64,000 bases of DNA from Prauserella alba (GTDB lineage Bacteria > Actinomycetota > Actinomycetes > Mycobacteriales > Pseudonocardiaceae), in contig NZ_JAMTCH010000003.1 in NCBI RefSeq assembly GCF_024171735.1, forward strand, positions 174,841-238,840, in the 5' to 3' direction. Position 1 is the stretch's first letter; every line of letters starts with the position of its first letter. This document shows, piece after piece, positions 42,351-50,924 of the stretch. Under the pieces are notes generated by a model. It searched no databases, was not told where the DNA came from, and saw only the letters and a list, made by a program, of their open reading frames with translations. Position numbers and translations under genes: made by a program.

Positions 42351-43085
42351 ATGTCGCCCACGACCGATATCGGACACCACCATTCACACGGTCCTGCCAA
42401 CCGGCGTCGTCGTGTCCTGGAAACCGCGGCTCCGCTGTTCGTCGTCGAACCGCCGGGGCCGATCCGGGGCGGCGTCGTCGTGTTGCACGACGTCCTCGGG
42501 CTCACCGGCTACATCGAGCAGTACTGCCGGTGGCTGGCAGAGGGCGGGTGGCTCGCGGTCGCCCCGTACCACTACTACGAAACCGGCGGTACGGCCTACA
42601 GCTCGCCGGGAACGGCTCTGCCCGCGTTGCGGAGCCTGACGGCGCAGACGTTGCGGACCGACGTCGACGGCGCGCTGGACTATCTCGCCCGGCAGCGCCG
42701 GCTCGTCCCGGGGTCGCTGTCGGCGGTCGGCTTCAGCCTCGGCGGCTACCTCGCGGCCTGGGCGGCCCGGAACCACGAGCTGGCCGCGGCCGTGTCGATC
42801 AGCCCGGGGCCGCCCGACACCGCCCCGGTGCCGCGTATGCCGCCGCTCATCGACCTGGTGCGGGACAGGCGGAGCCCGTGGCTGGGGATCGTCGCCGAGG
42901 CCGACACCGGGCTCTCCGGTGACGACGTCCCGCGGCTGCGTGCCGCCATCGCGGACACCAGGGTGCCCGCGGCCGTCGAGACTGTCCCGTCGGCAGCACA
43001 CGGCTTCTTCCGCCAACACCACGGAACCGCTCCGGACCTGGGAAAACAACGGATCCGGCGGTTTCTCCTCGAATCGACCGGCTGA
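42351..43085 (+). CDS. Dienelactone hydrolase-family protein with Ser nucleophile
   Basis: 244 residues; GGGAGG 7 nt before the ATG. A nucleophile elbow GFSLGG has Ser129 where classical dienelactone hydrolase has Cys; His is in AAHGFFRQHHG. The N-terminus has a short His-rich run (GHHHSHG). The DLH fold is recognisable by VVVLHDVLGLTGYIEQYCRWLAEGGWLAVAP. Possibly a hydrolase of a lactone or ester formed downstream. Confidence 0.78.
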   Translation: MSPTTDIGHHHSHGPANRRRRVLETAAPLFVVEPPGPIRGGVVVLHDVLGLTGYIEQYCRWLAEGGWLAVAPYHYYETGGTAYSSPGTALPALRSLTAQTLRTDVDGALDYLARQRRLVPGSLSAVGFSLGGYLAAWAARNHELAAAVSISPGPPDTAPVPRMPPLIDLVRDRRSPWLGIVAEADTGLSGDDVPRLRAAIADTRVPAAVETVPSAAHGFFRQHHGTAPDLGKQRIRRFLLESTG

Positions 43086-43137
43086 CCTGCCGGCCCCGAA
43101 CCGTCTTATCGTCATCCCGACAAGCAACGGAGCTTTC

Positions 43138-44511
43138 ATGACGACCCTGCCACCACGCCCACACACGACACCCGCCGACATCGCCGCCCGCCTCGAGCGG
43201 CTCCCGAACTCGCGCTGGCAAGGCAAGATCCTCACCCTGCTCGGCATCGTCACGTTCTTCGAGGGCTTCGACCAGCTGCTCGTCGCCTACACGATGCCGC
43301 TGATCAGGCAGGAGTGGAACCTGGGCGCATTCGAACTGACACTCGCGGTCACCAGTGGCTCCGTGGGCATGTTGCTCGGGGCCCTGTGCTGCGGCGTGCT
43401 CGCCGACCGCCTCGGGCGGAAGCGGATCATCATCGCGTCGCTCCTGCTCACCGCATTGGCGAGCCTGCTTCTCATGGTGAGCCCGAACTTCGCGGTCTTC
43501 ACCGCGTTGCGATTCGTCCAAGGCTTCGGCATCGGTGGTGAGGTACCGGTCGCCGCCGCCTTCGTCAGCGAACTGTCGAGGGCGAAGGGACGCGGCCGGT
43601 TCGTCCTGCTCTACGAGCTGGCCTTCCCCGCGGGCCTGGCAGCCGCGGCGGTCGTTTCCACCGTCGTCGTTCCCGCTTTCGGCTGGCGCGCGTTGTATCT
43701 GATCGGTGCGTTGCCCGCGTTGATGGCAGTGCCGATCCTGAAGTATGTGCCCGAGTCCCCGCGCTGGCTGGCCACCCGGGGTGACCTGGAGCGCGCGGAA
43801 CGGGAGATGCGGTGGATCGAGCGCAGCGTCGAATCGGCGAGCGGGCGGCCCCTGCCGGAGCCCGATGTCACGGGGTCCGGGAGCAACGAGTCGCTCGGGC
43901 GTTTCCGTGAACTCGTCGGACCGGCTTTCCGGCGCCGGACCGCGATCGTGTCGACGCTGTGGTTCTGCGGGTACTTCATCAACTACGGACTGACATCGTG
44001 GCTTCCCACCATCTACACCTCCATCTACGGCGTTCCCGTCGACACGGCGTTGCGGTACACGCTGTACACCAGCCTCGCCGGATTCGGCGGCTGCGTCGTG
44101 ATCATGCTTCTCATCGACCGGATCGGCAGGCGGGCCAGCCTGGTCGGCGGGCTGGGCCTCGGCAGCCTGCTGTTGGTGGTGCTGGCGCTCATCGGCGCCG
44201 AAACCGGTGTCACCGTGGCCCTGTGGGCGACGCTGTCGGCCGTGTTCATCTTCGCGGTGAACATCTGCCTGTACCTCTACACGGCTGAGCTGTATCCGAC
44301 GCGGATGCGCGCGCTCGGCATCAGCCTCGGCGGGGCGTGGAACCGGATCGGCGTGATCTTGGGGCCCGTGGTGGTCGGGTGGCTCGTCGGCGTGGGTGCG
44401 ACACCGCCGGTGGTGTTCGCGGTCTTCGGCGCCGTCGGCCTCACGGCCGCGCTCGTCGCCCTGCTCGGTGAGGAGACGACCGGCAAGCGCCTCGAGGACA
44501 TCTCGGCGTGA
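43138..44511 (+). CDS. MFS transporter, aromatic acid:H+ symporter type
   Basis: 457 residues, twelve predicted spans. MFS marks: GVLADRLGRKRIII near 85-98, FRxVQGFGIGGEVPVAAAFVSE near 123-145, PESPRWLATRGD and a second GRR-type loop IDRIGRRASL. The length and the EGFDQLL motif of helix 1 fit the AAHS/PcaK branch. It ends the operon and probably imports the pathway substrate. Substrate unknown. Confidence 0.85.
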   Translation: MTTLPPRPHTTPADIAARLERLPNSRWQGKILTLLGIVTFFEGFDQLLVAYTMPLIRQEWNLGAFELTLAVTSGSVGMLLGALCCGVLADRLGRKRIIIASLLLTALASLLLMVSPNFAVFTALRFVQGFGIGGEVPVAAAFVSELSRAKGRGRFVLLYELAFPAGLAAAAVVSTVVVPAFGWRALYLIGALPALMAVPILKYVPESPRWLATRGDLERAEREMRWIERSVESASGRPLPEPDVTGSGSNESLGRFRELVGPAFRRRTAIVSTLWFCGYFINYGLTSWLPTIYTSIYGVPVDTALRYTLYTSLAGFGGCVVIMLLIDRIGRRASLVGGLGLGSLLLVVLALIGAETGVTVALWATLSAVFIFAVNICLYLYTAELYPTRMRALGISLGGAWNRIGVILGPVVVGWLVGVGATPPVVFAVFGAVGLTAALVALLGEETTGKRLEDISA

Positions 44512-44665
44512 GGCACTCGGGCCACGACGGGGCGTCGTGCGAGGCTGGGTAGGTGACGATGTCGCGGCCGGGAGCCGTCGGTGCGTAGCTCGCCGTACGG
44601 CGTCACGATGTGGCCCGCGGCGTCGTCAGGCCCGGAACGTCGTCAGGCACGGAACGGAGCAGTGG

Positions 44666-44998
44666 ATGGATGAGGACGGTGCCACCGCGGTGGAGGCGGT
44701 CGAGGTGTACTGGCGGCCGGGGTGCCCGTTCTGCATGGCGCTGCGTCCCCGGCTGCGGCGATCGGGACTGCCGATCCGCGAGGTCGACATCTGGGCGGAC
44801 CCCGCCGCGGCAGCGCGTGTCAGGGAGGCCGCGGGCGGTAACGAGACGGTGCCCACGGTGTTCGTGGGGCCGACTGCGCTGGTCAACCCGTCGGTCCGAG
44901 AGGTCAAGGCGGCCGTGGACCGCTACGCCCCTGCCTTGCGCGCGCACACGCGGTCGCGGCGACAGTGGTGGCGCCGTCGCGGTACCAGCGGTGCGTGA
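44666..44998 (+). CDS. Mycoredoxin/glutaredoxin-like protein
   Basis: 110 residues from ATG (MDEDGATAV). Redox motif WRPGCPFC with Cys20 and Cys23, cis-Pro in TVPTVF (61-63), and thioredoxin fold. Actinobacterial mycoredoxins have short glutaredoxin-like folds with a CxxC and use mycothiol. The C-terminal tail RSRRQWWRRRG is unusually basic. Upstream GTG codons are also possible starts. Confidence 0.78.
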   Translation: MDEDGATAVEAVEVYWRPGCPFCMALRPRLRRSGLPIREVDIWADPAAAARVREAAGGNETVPTVFVGPTALVNPSVREVKAAVDRYAPALRAHTRSRRQWWRRRGTSGA

Positions 44999-45029
44999 TG
45001 GGCCGTGCGGCACGGTTGCCGGGGTGATA

Positions 45030-45066
45030 CCGGCCGGTGCCGGGGCGGGGAGTCGGCACCGGCCGG
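45030..45066. terminator. Convergent terminator hairpin
   Basis: CCGGCCGGTGCCG and CGGCACCGGCCGG form a perfect 13-bp stem with an 11-nt loop, between the convergent mycoredoxin and secreted-protein genes. Confidence 0.75.
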
Positions 45067-45079
45067 CGTGCTCGTGGTG

Positions 45080-45394
45080 TCAGCAGCTCACCGGATTGTT
45101 CAGGGCGAACGTGCTCTGCGGGGCCGACACCGCAGGCAGCAGGTGCCGCTCCTCGGCGTTCAGGCAGTGGTCGGCGGGGCCCCCGATTGCGAACGAGACG
45201 CGGCAGGTCGTCGGGGCGCCCCATGAGTTGTACACGTACGGATCCCCGTTGATGGTCTCGAGGTGGCAGACCTTCGCCGCCGGCTGCACCGGTGCGGCCG
45301 CGGGCCGATCGGTCGTTGCGGCTCCCGCTGCTCCCGCGGTGAGGAGCCACGCCAGGCCGGTGATGCCTGCCATTGTCGCTGCACGCTTGCGCAT
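45080..45394 (-). CDS. Small secreted protein, unknown
   Basis: 104 residues from ATG after AAGGGGGC. A signal peptide (RKRAATMAGITGLAWLLTAGAAGAA) leads to a mature part of about 75 residues with four cysteines (CHLE, TCRVSF, HCLNAEE, NPVSC), presumably in disulphides. Family not recognised. Confidence 0.65.
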   Translation of the reverse strand: MRKRAATMAGITGLAWLLTAGAAGAATTDRPAAAPVQPAAKVCHLETINGDPYVYNSWGAPTTCRVSFAIGGPADHCLNAEERHLLPAVSAPQSTFALNNPVSC

Positions 45395-45517
45395 GAGTGC
45401 CCCCTTGGAACGTCGTCGTGGTGCGGACGCCGTCCAGGCTGCCCGTCCCGAGTGGCGCCGCGGTGGTTCTCCGATGGCGGTGTTCTCAGGCGCGGTGGTC
45501 GGGGTGGCCGATGCCGC

Positions 45518-46231
45518 TCATTGCGGGCGGCGGGCGAGGTAGACGGTGCTGCTCGCTTCGCGTTGCCGGAGGGGATTGTCGAAGGTCACGACCTCGGCGG
45601 TGACGTCGCAGAACTGCTCACCGAGCGCGGCGGTGAACTCGTCGTCGGGCGCCTCGTCGGACCAGAGGGCGAACACGCCGCCGGGCCGCAGCCGGCCGTG
45701 GAGCGCGGCGAGACCGTCGGGAAGGTAGAAACCGGCGTGACTCTCGTGCAGCACGTGCCGCGGGGAGTGGTCGATGTCGACGACGACGGCGTCGAACCGG
45801 CGGCCCGGTTCGTGCGGATCGAGCCCCTGGTCGGAGGCGACCAGTGCGAAGAAGTCGCCGTGGACGAACCGGCACCGCGGATCGGCGGCCAACGTCCCGC
45901 CCGCGGGAAGCAATGCCCGTTCGTGCCAGTCGATCACCGGGGCGAGTGCCTCGACGACGACCAGCGAGCGCACCCGGTCGTCGGCCAGTACCGCGGCGGC
46001 GGTGCAGCCGAGTCCGAGCCCGCCGACTGCCACGTCGAGATCCGTTCCGTCCAACCGGGACACGGCGCTTCGGCCCAGTTCCGTCTCCGACACGGTGAAC
46101 AGGCTGGACATGAGGAACTCGTCGTTGAGTTTGATCTCGTGCACCTCGCGGTCGAGCGCGGGGTCCCGGCGCACCCGCAGCGACAGCTCGCCGATCGGGG
46201 TCTGCTGCCAGTCGAGTTCCTGGAATCGCAT
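45518..46231 (-). CDS. Spermidine synthase-like methyltransferase-fold protein
   Basis: 237 residues from ATG (MRFQELDWQQTPIGE). The Rossmann-like core has VAVGGLGLGCTAAAVLAD (G-rich motif near 65-82), VEALAPVIDWH, DFFALV and FDAVVVDIDHSP, typical of spermidine-synthase/SAM-type folds. The start is uncertain; an earlier in-frame ATG pair at 46290 has no ribosome site. No polyamine genes nearby, so activity is uncertain. Confidence 0.7.
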   Translation of the reverse strand: MRFQELDWQQTPIGELSLRVRRDPALDREVHEIKLNDEFLMSSLFTVSETELGRSAVSRLDGTDLDVAVGGLGLGCTAAAVLADDRVRSLVVVEALAPVIDWHERALLPAGGTLAADPRCRFVHGDFFALVASDQGLDPHEPGRRFDAVVVDIDHSPRHVLHESHAGFYLPDGLAALHGRLRPGGVFALWSDEAPDDEFTAALGEQFCDVTAEVVTFDNPLRQREASSTVYLARRPQ

Positions 46232-46345
46232 GGTCGCGTGCTCACTTTCGGTGATGGGCGTCGGAAGCCGTTCGGGCGTTCCCGACATGACCATGCTGGT
46301 GCACCCCGGCAGCCGCCGGTCGCCGGGGTGCACGGCGCCGACCGG

Positions 46346-47836
46346 TCAGTGTGCGCCGGTCAGGTTGCCTGCCAGGGTGGCGTGACGCTTCTCGCTGTCG
46401 TCGTTCATGCCGGTGATCGTGACGGTGGTGCCACGGGCCTCGTACTTCGTCGTGATGGCGTCGAGCGAGGCGACGGTGGAGGCGTCCCAGATGTGGGCGT
46501 CCGAGAGGTCGATGACGACCTCGGACGGGTCGTTCGCGTAGTCGAACTGGAACACCAGGTCGTTGCTCGAGGCGAAGAACAGCTGCCCCGTCACGTGGTA
46601 GATCTTGGTCGTGCCGTCGGGGTCGAGCACACTCTCCACCGACACCAGGTGCGCGACCCGGCGGGCGAACAGCACCATCGCGACGAGCACCCCGACGACC
46701 ACGCCGATGGCGAGGTTGTGGGTCGCGACGGTCACGCCGACGGTCGCGACCATGACCGTCGTCTCGCTCTTCGGCATCCGCACGAGTGTCTTCGGGTGGA
46801 TGCTGTGCCAGTCGAACGTGCCGACCGCCACCATGATCATGACGCCGACCAGGGCCGCCATCGGGATGAGCCCGACGATCTGGCCGAGTGCGACCACGAG
46901 GATCAGCAGGAACACACCGGCCAGGAACGTCGAGGCGCGGGTTCGGGCCCCCGACTTCACGTTGATCATCGTCTGGCCGATCATCGCGCAGCCGCCCATG
47001 CCGCCGAAGAAGCCGGTGACGATGTTGGCGATGCCCTGACCCCACGACTCGCGGGTCTTGTCGGAGTGGGTGTCGGTGATGTCGTCGACGAGCTTGGCCG
47101 TCATCAGCGACTCCATCAGCCCGACCAGGGCCATGGCGAAGGCATAGGGCGCGATGATGGTGAGCGTCTCGAAGGTGAACGGCACGGCGGGAATGCCGAG
47201 GATCGGCAGGCTGTCGGGCAGCTCGCCCTGGTCGCCGACCGTGGGCACGGCGATGCCGGCGCTCACGGTGAAGATGGTGAGCACGATGATGGCCACCAGT
47301 GGTGCCGGAATCGCCTTGGTGAGCTTGGGCAGGCCGACCATGATCGCGAGGCCGACGGCGAGCAGCGGGTACACCTGCCACGGCACGTCGATCAGGTAGG
47401 GCAGCTGCGCGGTGAAGATGAGGATCGCGAGCGCGTTGACGAAGCCGACCATGACGCTGCGCGGCAGGAACCGCATCAGCCGCGCGACTCCGGCCCCGGC
47501 CAGCAGGACCTGCAGCAGCCCGCCCAGGACGACGGCCGCGAACAGGTACTCGACGCCGTACTCGCGCGCCAGCGGTGCGACCACGAGGGCGATCGCCCCG
47601 GTGGCGGCGGAGATCATCGCGGGCCTGCCGCCGGTGAACGCGATCGCGACCGCCATCGTGAACGACGCGAACAGGCCGATACGGGGGTCGACCCCGGCGA
47701 TGATCGAGAAGGACACGGCTTCAGGGATCAGTGCCAGGGCGACGACCAGGCCGGAGAGTGCCTCGGTGCGCAGGATGCGCGGCGACAGCCAGGCCGGGCG
47801 GCCGAGTTTCGGGCGCAGGGCAGCAGGAAGTGACAT
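46346..47836 (-). CDS. SulP-family inorganic anion transporter
   Basis: 496 residues; about eleven membrane segments with the SulP hallmarks LIPEAVSFSIIAGVDPRIGLFASF (37-60) and GGMGGCAMIGQTMINVKSGARTR (near 275), and a C-terminal STAS domain (from about 425; VVIDLSDAHIWDASTVASLDA). Length and domain layout fit bacterial sulfate/bicarbonate-type carriers. Divergent from a MerR regulator, so its anion or its regulation may be stress-linked. Ion not identifiable. Confidence 0.9.
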   Translation of the reverse strand: MSLPAALRPKLGRPAWLSPRILRTEALSGLVVALALIPEAVSFSIIAGVDPRIGLFASFTMAVAIAFTGGRPAMISAATGAIALVVAPLAREYGVEYLFAAVVLGGLLQVLLAGAGVARLMRFLPRSVMVGFVNALAILIFTAQLPYLIDVPWQVYPLLAVGLAIMVGLPKLTKAIPAPLVAIIVLTIFTVSAGIAVPTVGDQGELPDSLPILGIPAVPFTFETLTIIAPYAFAMALVGLMESLMTAKLVDDITDTHSDKTRESWGQGIANIVTGFFGGMGGCAMIGQTMINVKSGARTRASTFLAGVFLLILVVALGQIVGLIPMAALVGVMIMVAVGTFDWHSIHPKTLVRMPKSETTVMVATVGVTVATHNLAIGVVVGVLVAMVLFARRVAHLVSVESVLDPDGTTKIYHVTGQLFFASSNDLVFQFDYANDPSEVVIDLSDAHIWDASTVASLDAITTKYEARGTTVTITGMNDDSEKRHATLAGNLTGAH

Positions 47837-47910
47837 CAGCTTCTTTCGTCAGAAGGCGTGCGGAAAGGAAGGGGAGGGAGCCGCGTCGACGGGGCTCGTA
47901 CCGAACGGAG

Positions 47911-47940
47911 AAGACTCTACCGTTACGTAAGGGAAGTCTT
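47911..47940. promoter_or_regulatory. MerR-type operator between SulP and MerR genes
   Basis: AAGACT ... AGTCTT flanks CCGTTACGTAAGGG; the centre TTACGTAA is a perfect 8-bp palindrome with CC/GG arms. This matches the dyad style of MerR sites in divergent promoters. TAGAGT on the minus strand (47919-47914) can be the -10 box for sulP. Confidence 0.6.
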
Positions 47941-48081
47941 GCGCGGAATGTGACCCAGCTCCCGGACGGCGACCTCGATGGGCCTGCGGTGTCGTCGCGG
48001 TAATCTCGTGACGACGCGTGCGCCTGCGCGTGCGGAGCCGGGCTCGTTACGGTCGGAATTCGGCCGAGGGAAGGATGTGGT

Positions 48082-48471
48082 GTGGCCGAGCACATGCAGA
48101 TCGGCGAGGTGGCCGAGCGCACGGGGCTGTCGTTGCGCACCATCCGCTACTACGAAGAGGTCGGCCTCGTCGTGCCCAGCGCGCGCAGTCAGGGCGGCTT
48201 CCGGCTGTACAACGAGCCCGATGTGGCTCGGCTGCTGTTGATCATGCGCATGAAGCCCCTCGGGTTCCAGCTCGACGAAATGCGTGAGCTGCTTGCCATC
48301 CTGGACGCCACTCCGGGGGACCAGGTCCCGGACCCGGAGGCGCGGTTGCGTGAGTTCGCCGGGATCGCCGAACAGCGATGTGACGAGCTGCGCTCACGGT
48401 TGCGCAACGCCGAGGAGTTCGCCGGGACGCTGCGCTCGCGCCTCGACGACGTCGCCCGCCGGGGCTCGTGA
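48082..48471 (+). CDS. MerR-family transcriptional regulator
   Basis: 129 residues from GTG after GGAAGG. HTH AERTGLSLRTIRYYEEVGLV (13-32) and a dimerisation helix (EARLREFAGIAEQRCDELRSRLRNAEEFAG). No C-terminal Cys-rich metal-binding end is seen, so this is not a classical CueR/ZntR. It likely controls the adjacent SulP gene through the dyad at 47911. Confidence 0.85.
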   Translation: MAEHMQIGEVAERTGLSLRTIRYYEEVGLVVPSARSQGGFRLYNEPDVARLLLIMRMKPLGFQLDEMRELLAILDATPGDQVPDPEARLREFAGIAEQRCDELRSRLRNAEEFAGTLRSRLDDVARRGS

Positions 48472-48555
48472 CTCCCGTGGGCGGCCATCGCTTTCGCGAT
48501 CACCGCTGAACGGACTGCCGGGCCGACGTGGGACACGCACCGGCCCGCTGCCGGC

Positions 48556-49395
48556 TCAGTTCACCGGTGAGCGGCGTTCGAGCAGCACCGTGTCGTGCCA
48601 CCGGCCGTCCCGCTGGGCGATGCGCTCGCGCACGCCGACGGTGCGGTAGCCGGCCGCGTGGTGCAGGGCGACACTCGCGCGGTTCTGCGTGAAGATCGAC
48701 GTCTGCAACGTCCACAGCCCGTCGGCGTCGGCCTCGGTCACCTGCTTGTGCAGCAACGCCTTCCCGATCCCGCGTCCCCGGCGGTCCCCTCCGATGTAGA
48801 CGGAGGTCTCGGCGACGCCCGCGTAGCACTGGCGCGCGGACGCGGGAGTCGCAGCGGTCCAGCCTGCCACCTCGCCGTCGATCTCGGCGACCCAGCGGTG
48901 GCCCGGCAGCCAGGTCGCGTCGAGGCACTCCTTGCCGGGCACCGTCGTCTCGAACGTCGCGATGCCGGTGGCGATGCCCTCCTCGTAGATGCGCAGCACC
49001 GCGGGCCAGTCCTCGTCGCGCAGCGCCCGTACCGTCACGTCGGCCGGCAGGTCGTCCGGGCAGCAGGGCCGTGGGCCGAGTGCGCCCATGACGGCGTCCG
49101 CGGCGTGGGGGAGCCCGCTGCAGCAGGCCTCGTTGACGGTGACGACCGTGCTCGTGCCCTCCTTGTGTGTCTCGACGAACCCGACGTCGGCGAGTTTGCG
49201 CACGTGGAACGAACACGTCGATTGGCTCGTCCCGAGCAGTTCGGTGAGAGACCCGACCGTGATGCCGTTCGGGCTGGTGGCGACCGCGTGCAGCAGGCGC
49301 ACCCGTACCGGCTCGGCGAGGCACGCGAACCAGTCCGCGTACGTGCTCGCATCCGCGGTGGGCAGGACCTGGGCTTGGCGCAGCGCGATCGGCAT
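48556..49395 (-). CDS. ArsR-ArsN fusion: arsenic-responsive repressor plus arsinothricin-type N-acetyltransferase
   Basis: 279 residues from ATG (MPIALRQAQ). The N-terminal part is an ArsR winged helix (20-88; LAEPVRVRLLHAVAT, TSQSTCSFHVRKLADVGFVE) with two Cys pairs CC at 91-92 and 111-112 (ACCSGLPHAAD, RPCCPDD), a plausible arsenite site. Residues 118-279 are a GNAT/PAT-like domain (RALRDEDWPAVLRIYEEGIATG, VYIGGDRRGRGIGKALL) of the ArsN1 class. ArsN acetylates arsinothricin or phosphinothricin, so sensor and resistance enzyme share one chain. Operators with CATCGAT elements precede it. Confidence 0.88.
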   Translation of the reverse strand: MPIALRQAQVLPTADASTYADWFACLAEPVRVRLLHAVATSPNGITVGSLTELLGTSQSTCSFHVRKLADVGFVETHKEGTSTVVTVNEACCSGLPHAADAVMGALGPRPCCPDDLPADVTVRALRDEDWPAVLRIYEEGIATGIATFETTVPGKECLDATWLPGHRWVAEIDGEVAGWTAATPASARQCYAGVAETSVYIGGDRRGRGIGKALLHKQVTEADADGLWTLQTSIFTQNRASVALHHAAGYRTVGVRERIAQRDGRWHDTVLLERRSPVN

Positions 49396-49404
49396 ACGGC
49401 GAGT

Positions 49405-49483
49405 GTATCGATGCCGATCGATGGTTGCTTTCATCGACCGGCATCGATACTGTCGTCGGCAGATCGATCGATACACATCGATG
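49405..49483. promoter_or_regulatory. ArsR-type operator array with CATCGAT half-sites
   Basis: GTATCGATGCCG (49405-49416) and CGGCATCGATAC (49439-49450) form a perfect 12-bp inverted repeat; a nested TCGATG/CATCGA pair lies inside it, and ATCGATCGAT (49463-49472) and CATCGATG (49476-49483) follow. The region lies between the divergent ArsR-ArsN and ArsO-like genes and probably represses both. Confidence 0.75.
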
Positions 49484-49523
49484 AAAGTCGTGGGTCGTGA
49501 GCGTCGGAACGAGGAGTGCGTCG

Positions 49524-50867
49524 ATGAACGAGGTGCCGGTCGTCGTGGTGGGTGCGGGTCCCGTGGGCCTGGCTGCCGCCGCGGACCTGCTGGAACAGGG
49601 ATTGGAACCACTCGTGCTCGAACGCGGCGAGCACGCGGGCGCGGCCGTGGCCCAATGGGGGCACGTGCGGCTGTTCTCGCGGTGGTCCGAGCTCGTGGCC
49701 CCGGCGGCACGGCGACTGCTCGACGGCCGTGGGTGGCGCGGCCCGGACGACGACGCGTATCCGACGGGGGCGCAATGGGCCGCCGACTACCTGCGGCCGC
49801 TGGCAACGGCACTGGGTGACCGTGTGCGCTTCGGCGTCGAGGTCACCGGGGTCGCACGGCGCGGCCGGGACCGTGTCGTGGATGCGGGCCGGGACACCGA
49901 ACCGCTCACCGTCCACGTGCGCACGGCCGGTGGTGAGGAACGGATCACGGCGCGAGCACTGATCGACGCATCCGGAACCTGGCACACGCCGAACCCGCTG
50001 GGTGGCGACGGACTCCCGGCCGCGGGGGAACGCGACGCCGTCGACCGGATCACCCACCACCTGCCGGACCTGAGCGACGCGCAGCTGCGGCAGCGTTACG
50101 CCGGACGGCACGTCGTCGTCGCGGGCAGCGGCCACTCGGCACTGACCGCGCTGATCATGTTCGACGAACTCGCGGCCGAACGGCCGGACACCCGGATCAC
50201 GTGGTTGCTGCGCCGCGGCAGGCTCGGCGACACCTTCGGCGGGGGCGTCGCCGACCAGTTGCCCGCGAGGGGTGCGCTGGGCGATCGCGCGCGGGCGGCC
50301 GTCGAGGCGGGGCGCATCGCCGTCGAGACGGGGTTCCGGACCGACGTCGTCGAACGCGACGGTCGCGGCAGGCTGAACGTGGTCACTGTGGACAGGCGGC
50401 GCGTGTCGGATGTCGACGAGGTCGTTGCCGCCACCGGGTTCCGGCCCGACCTGTCGTGGCTGTCCGAGGTGCGACTCGACCTGGACACCACACTGCAGGC
50501 GCCGGTGCGGCTGGCACCGCTGATCGACCCCAACGTGCACTCCTGCGGCACCGTCTACCCGCACGGTGCGGCGGAACTCGCCCACCCGGAGCCGGGCGTG
50601 TACCTGGCGGGCATGAAGAGCTACGGCCGGGCGCCGACGTTCCTCGCGATGACGGGCTACGAACAGGTCCGCAGCATCGCCGCCGAACTGTCGGGTGACA
50701 CCGAATCCGCCAGACGGGTCGAACTCACCCTTCCCGAGACCGGCGTCTGCGGCGGTTCCGGTCTCCTCGACGAGCAGGCCGACGAGCAGGTGGGCGAGCG
50801 GCCGGACGAGGGTGCCGGCGGGTGCTGCAGCGCGCCCGCCGAGAAGGGCGCCCCGGCCGCGCGCTGA
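49524..50867 (+). CDS. arsO: Flavin-dependent monooxygenase, ArsO-like
   Basis: 447 residues from ATG (MNEVPVVV), 7 nt after GAGGAG. FAD motif VVVGAGPVGLAAAADLL (6-22) and a second nucleotide motif VVAGSGHSAL (about 203-212). The last 40 residues are unusual: CGGSGLL, then an acidic stretch and GGCCSAPAEKG. The Cys pair near the end could bind As(III). ArsO proteins are found in ars operons and their reaction is still not settled. Divergent from the ArsR-ArsN fusion. Confidence 0.75.
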   Translation: MNEVPVVVVGAGPVGLAAAADLLEQGLEPLVLERGEHAGAAVAQWGHVRLFSRWSELVAPAARRLLDGRGWRGPDDDAYPTGAQWAADYLRPLATALGDRVRFGVEVTGVARRGRDRVVDAGRDTEPLTVHVRTAGGEERITARALIDASGTWHTPNPLGGDGLPAAGERDAVDRITHHLPDLSDAQLRQRYAGRHVVVAGSGHSALTALIMFDELAAERPDTRITWLLRRGRLGDTFGGGVADQLPARGALGDRARAAVEAGRIAVETGFRTDVVERDGRGRLNVVTVDRRRVSDVDEVVAATGFRPDLSWLSEVRLDLDTTLQAPVRLAPLIDPNVHSCGTVYPHGAAELAHPEPGVYLAGMKSYGRAPTFLAMTGYEQVRSIAAELSGDTESARRVELTLPETGVCGGSGLLDEQADEQVGERPDEGAGGCCSAPAEKGAPAAR

Positions 50868-50924
50868 TCCCGGGGTTGCCGGTCAGCGTCGCCGGCCGGC
50901 CGGGCGCGTCCGGTGCGCGGGACG

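Noticed and set aside
45263-47833. 856-residue plus-strand frame opposite the SulP region
   Set aside because: It is antisense to the SulP transporter, has no ribosome site and shows no recognised fold.
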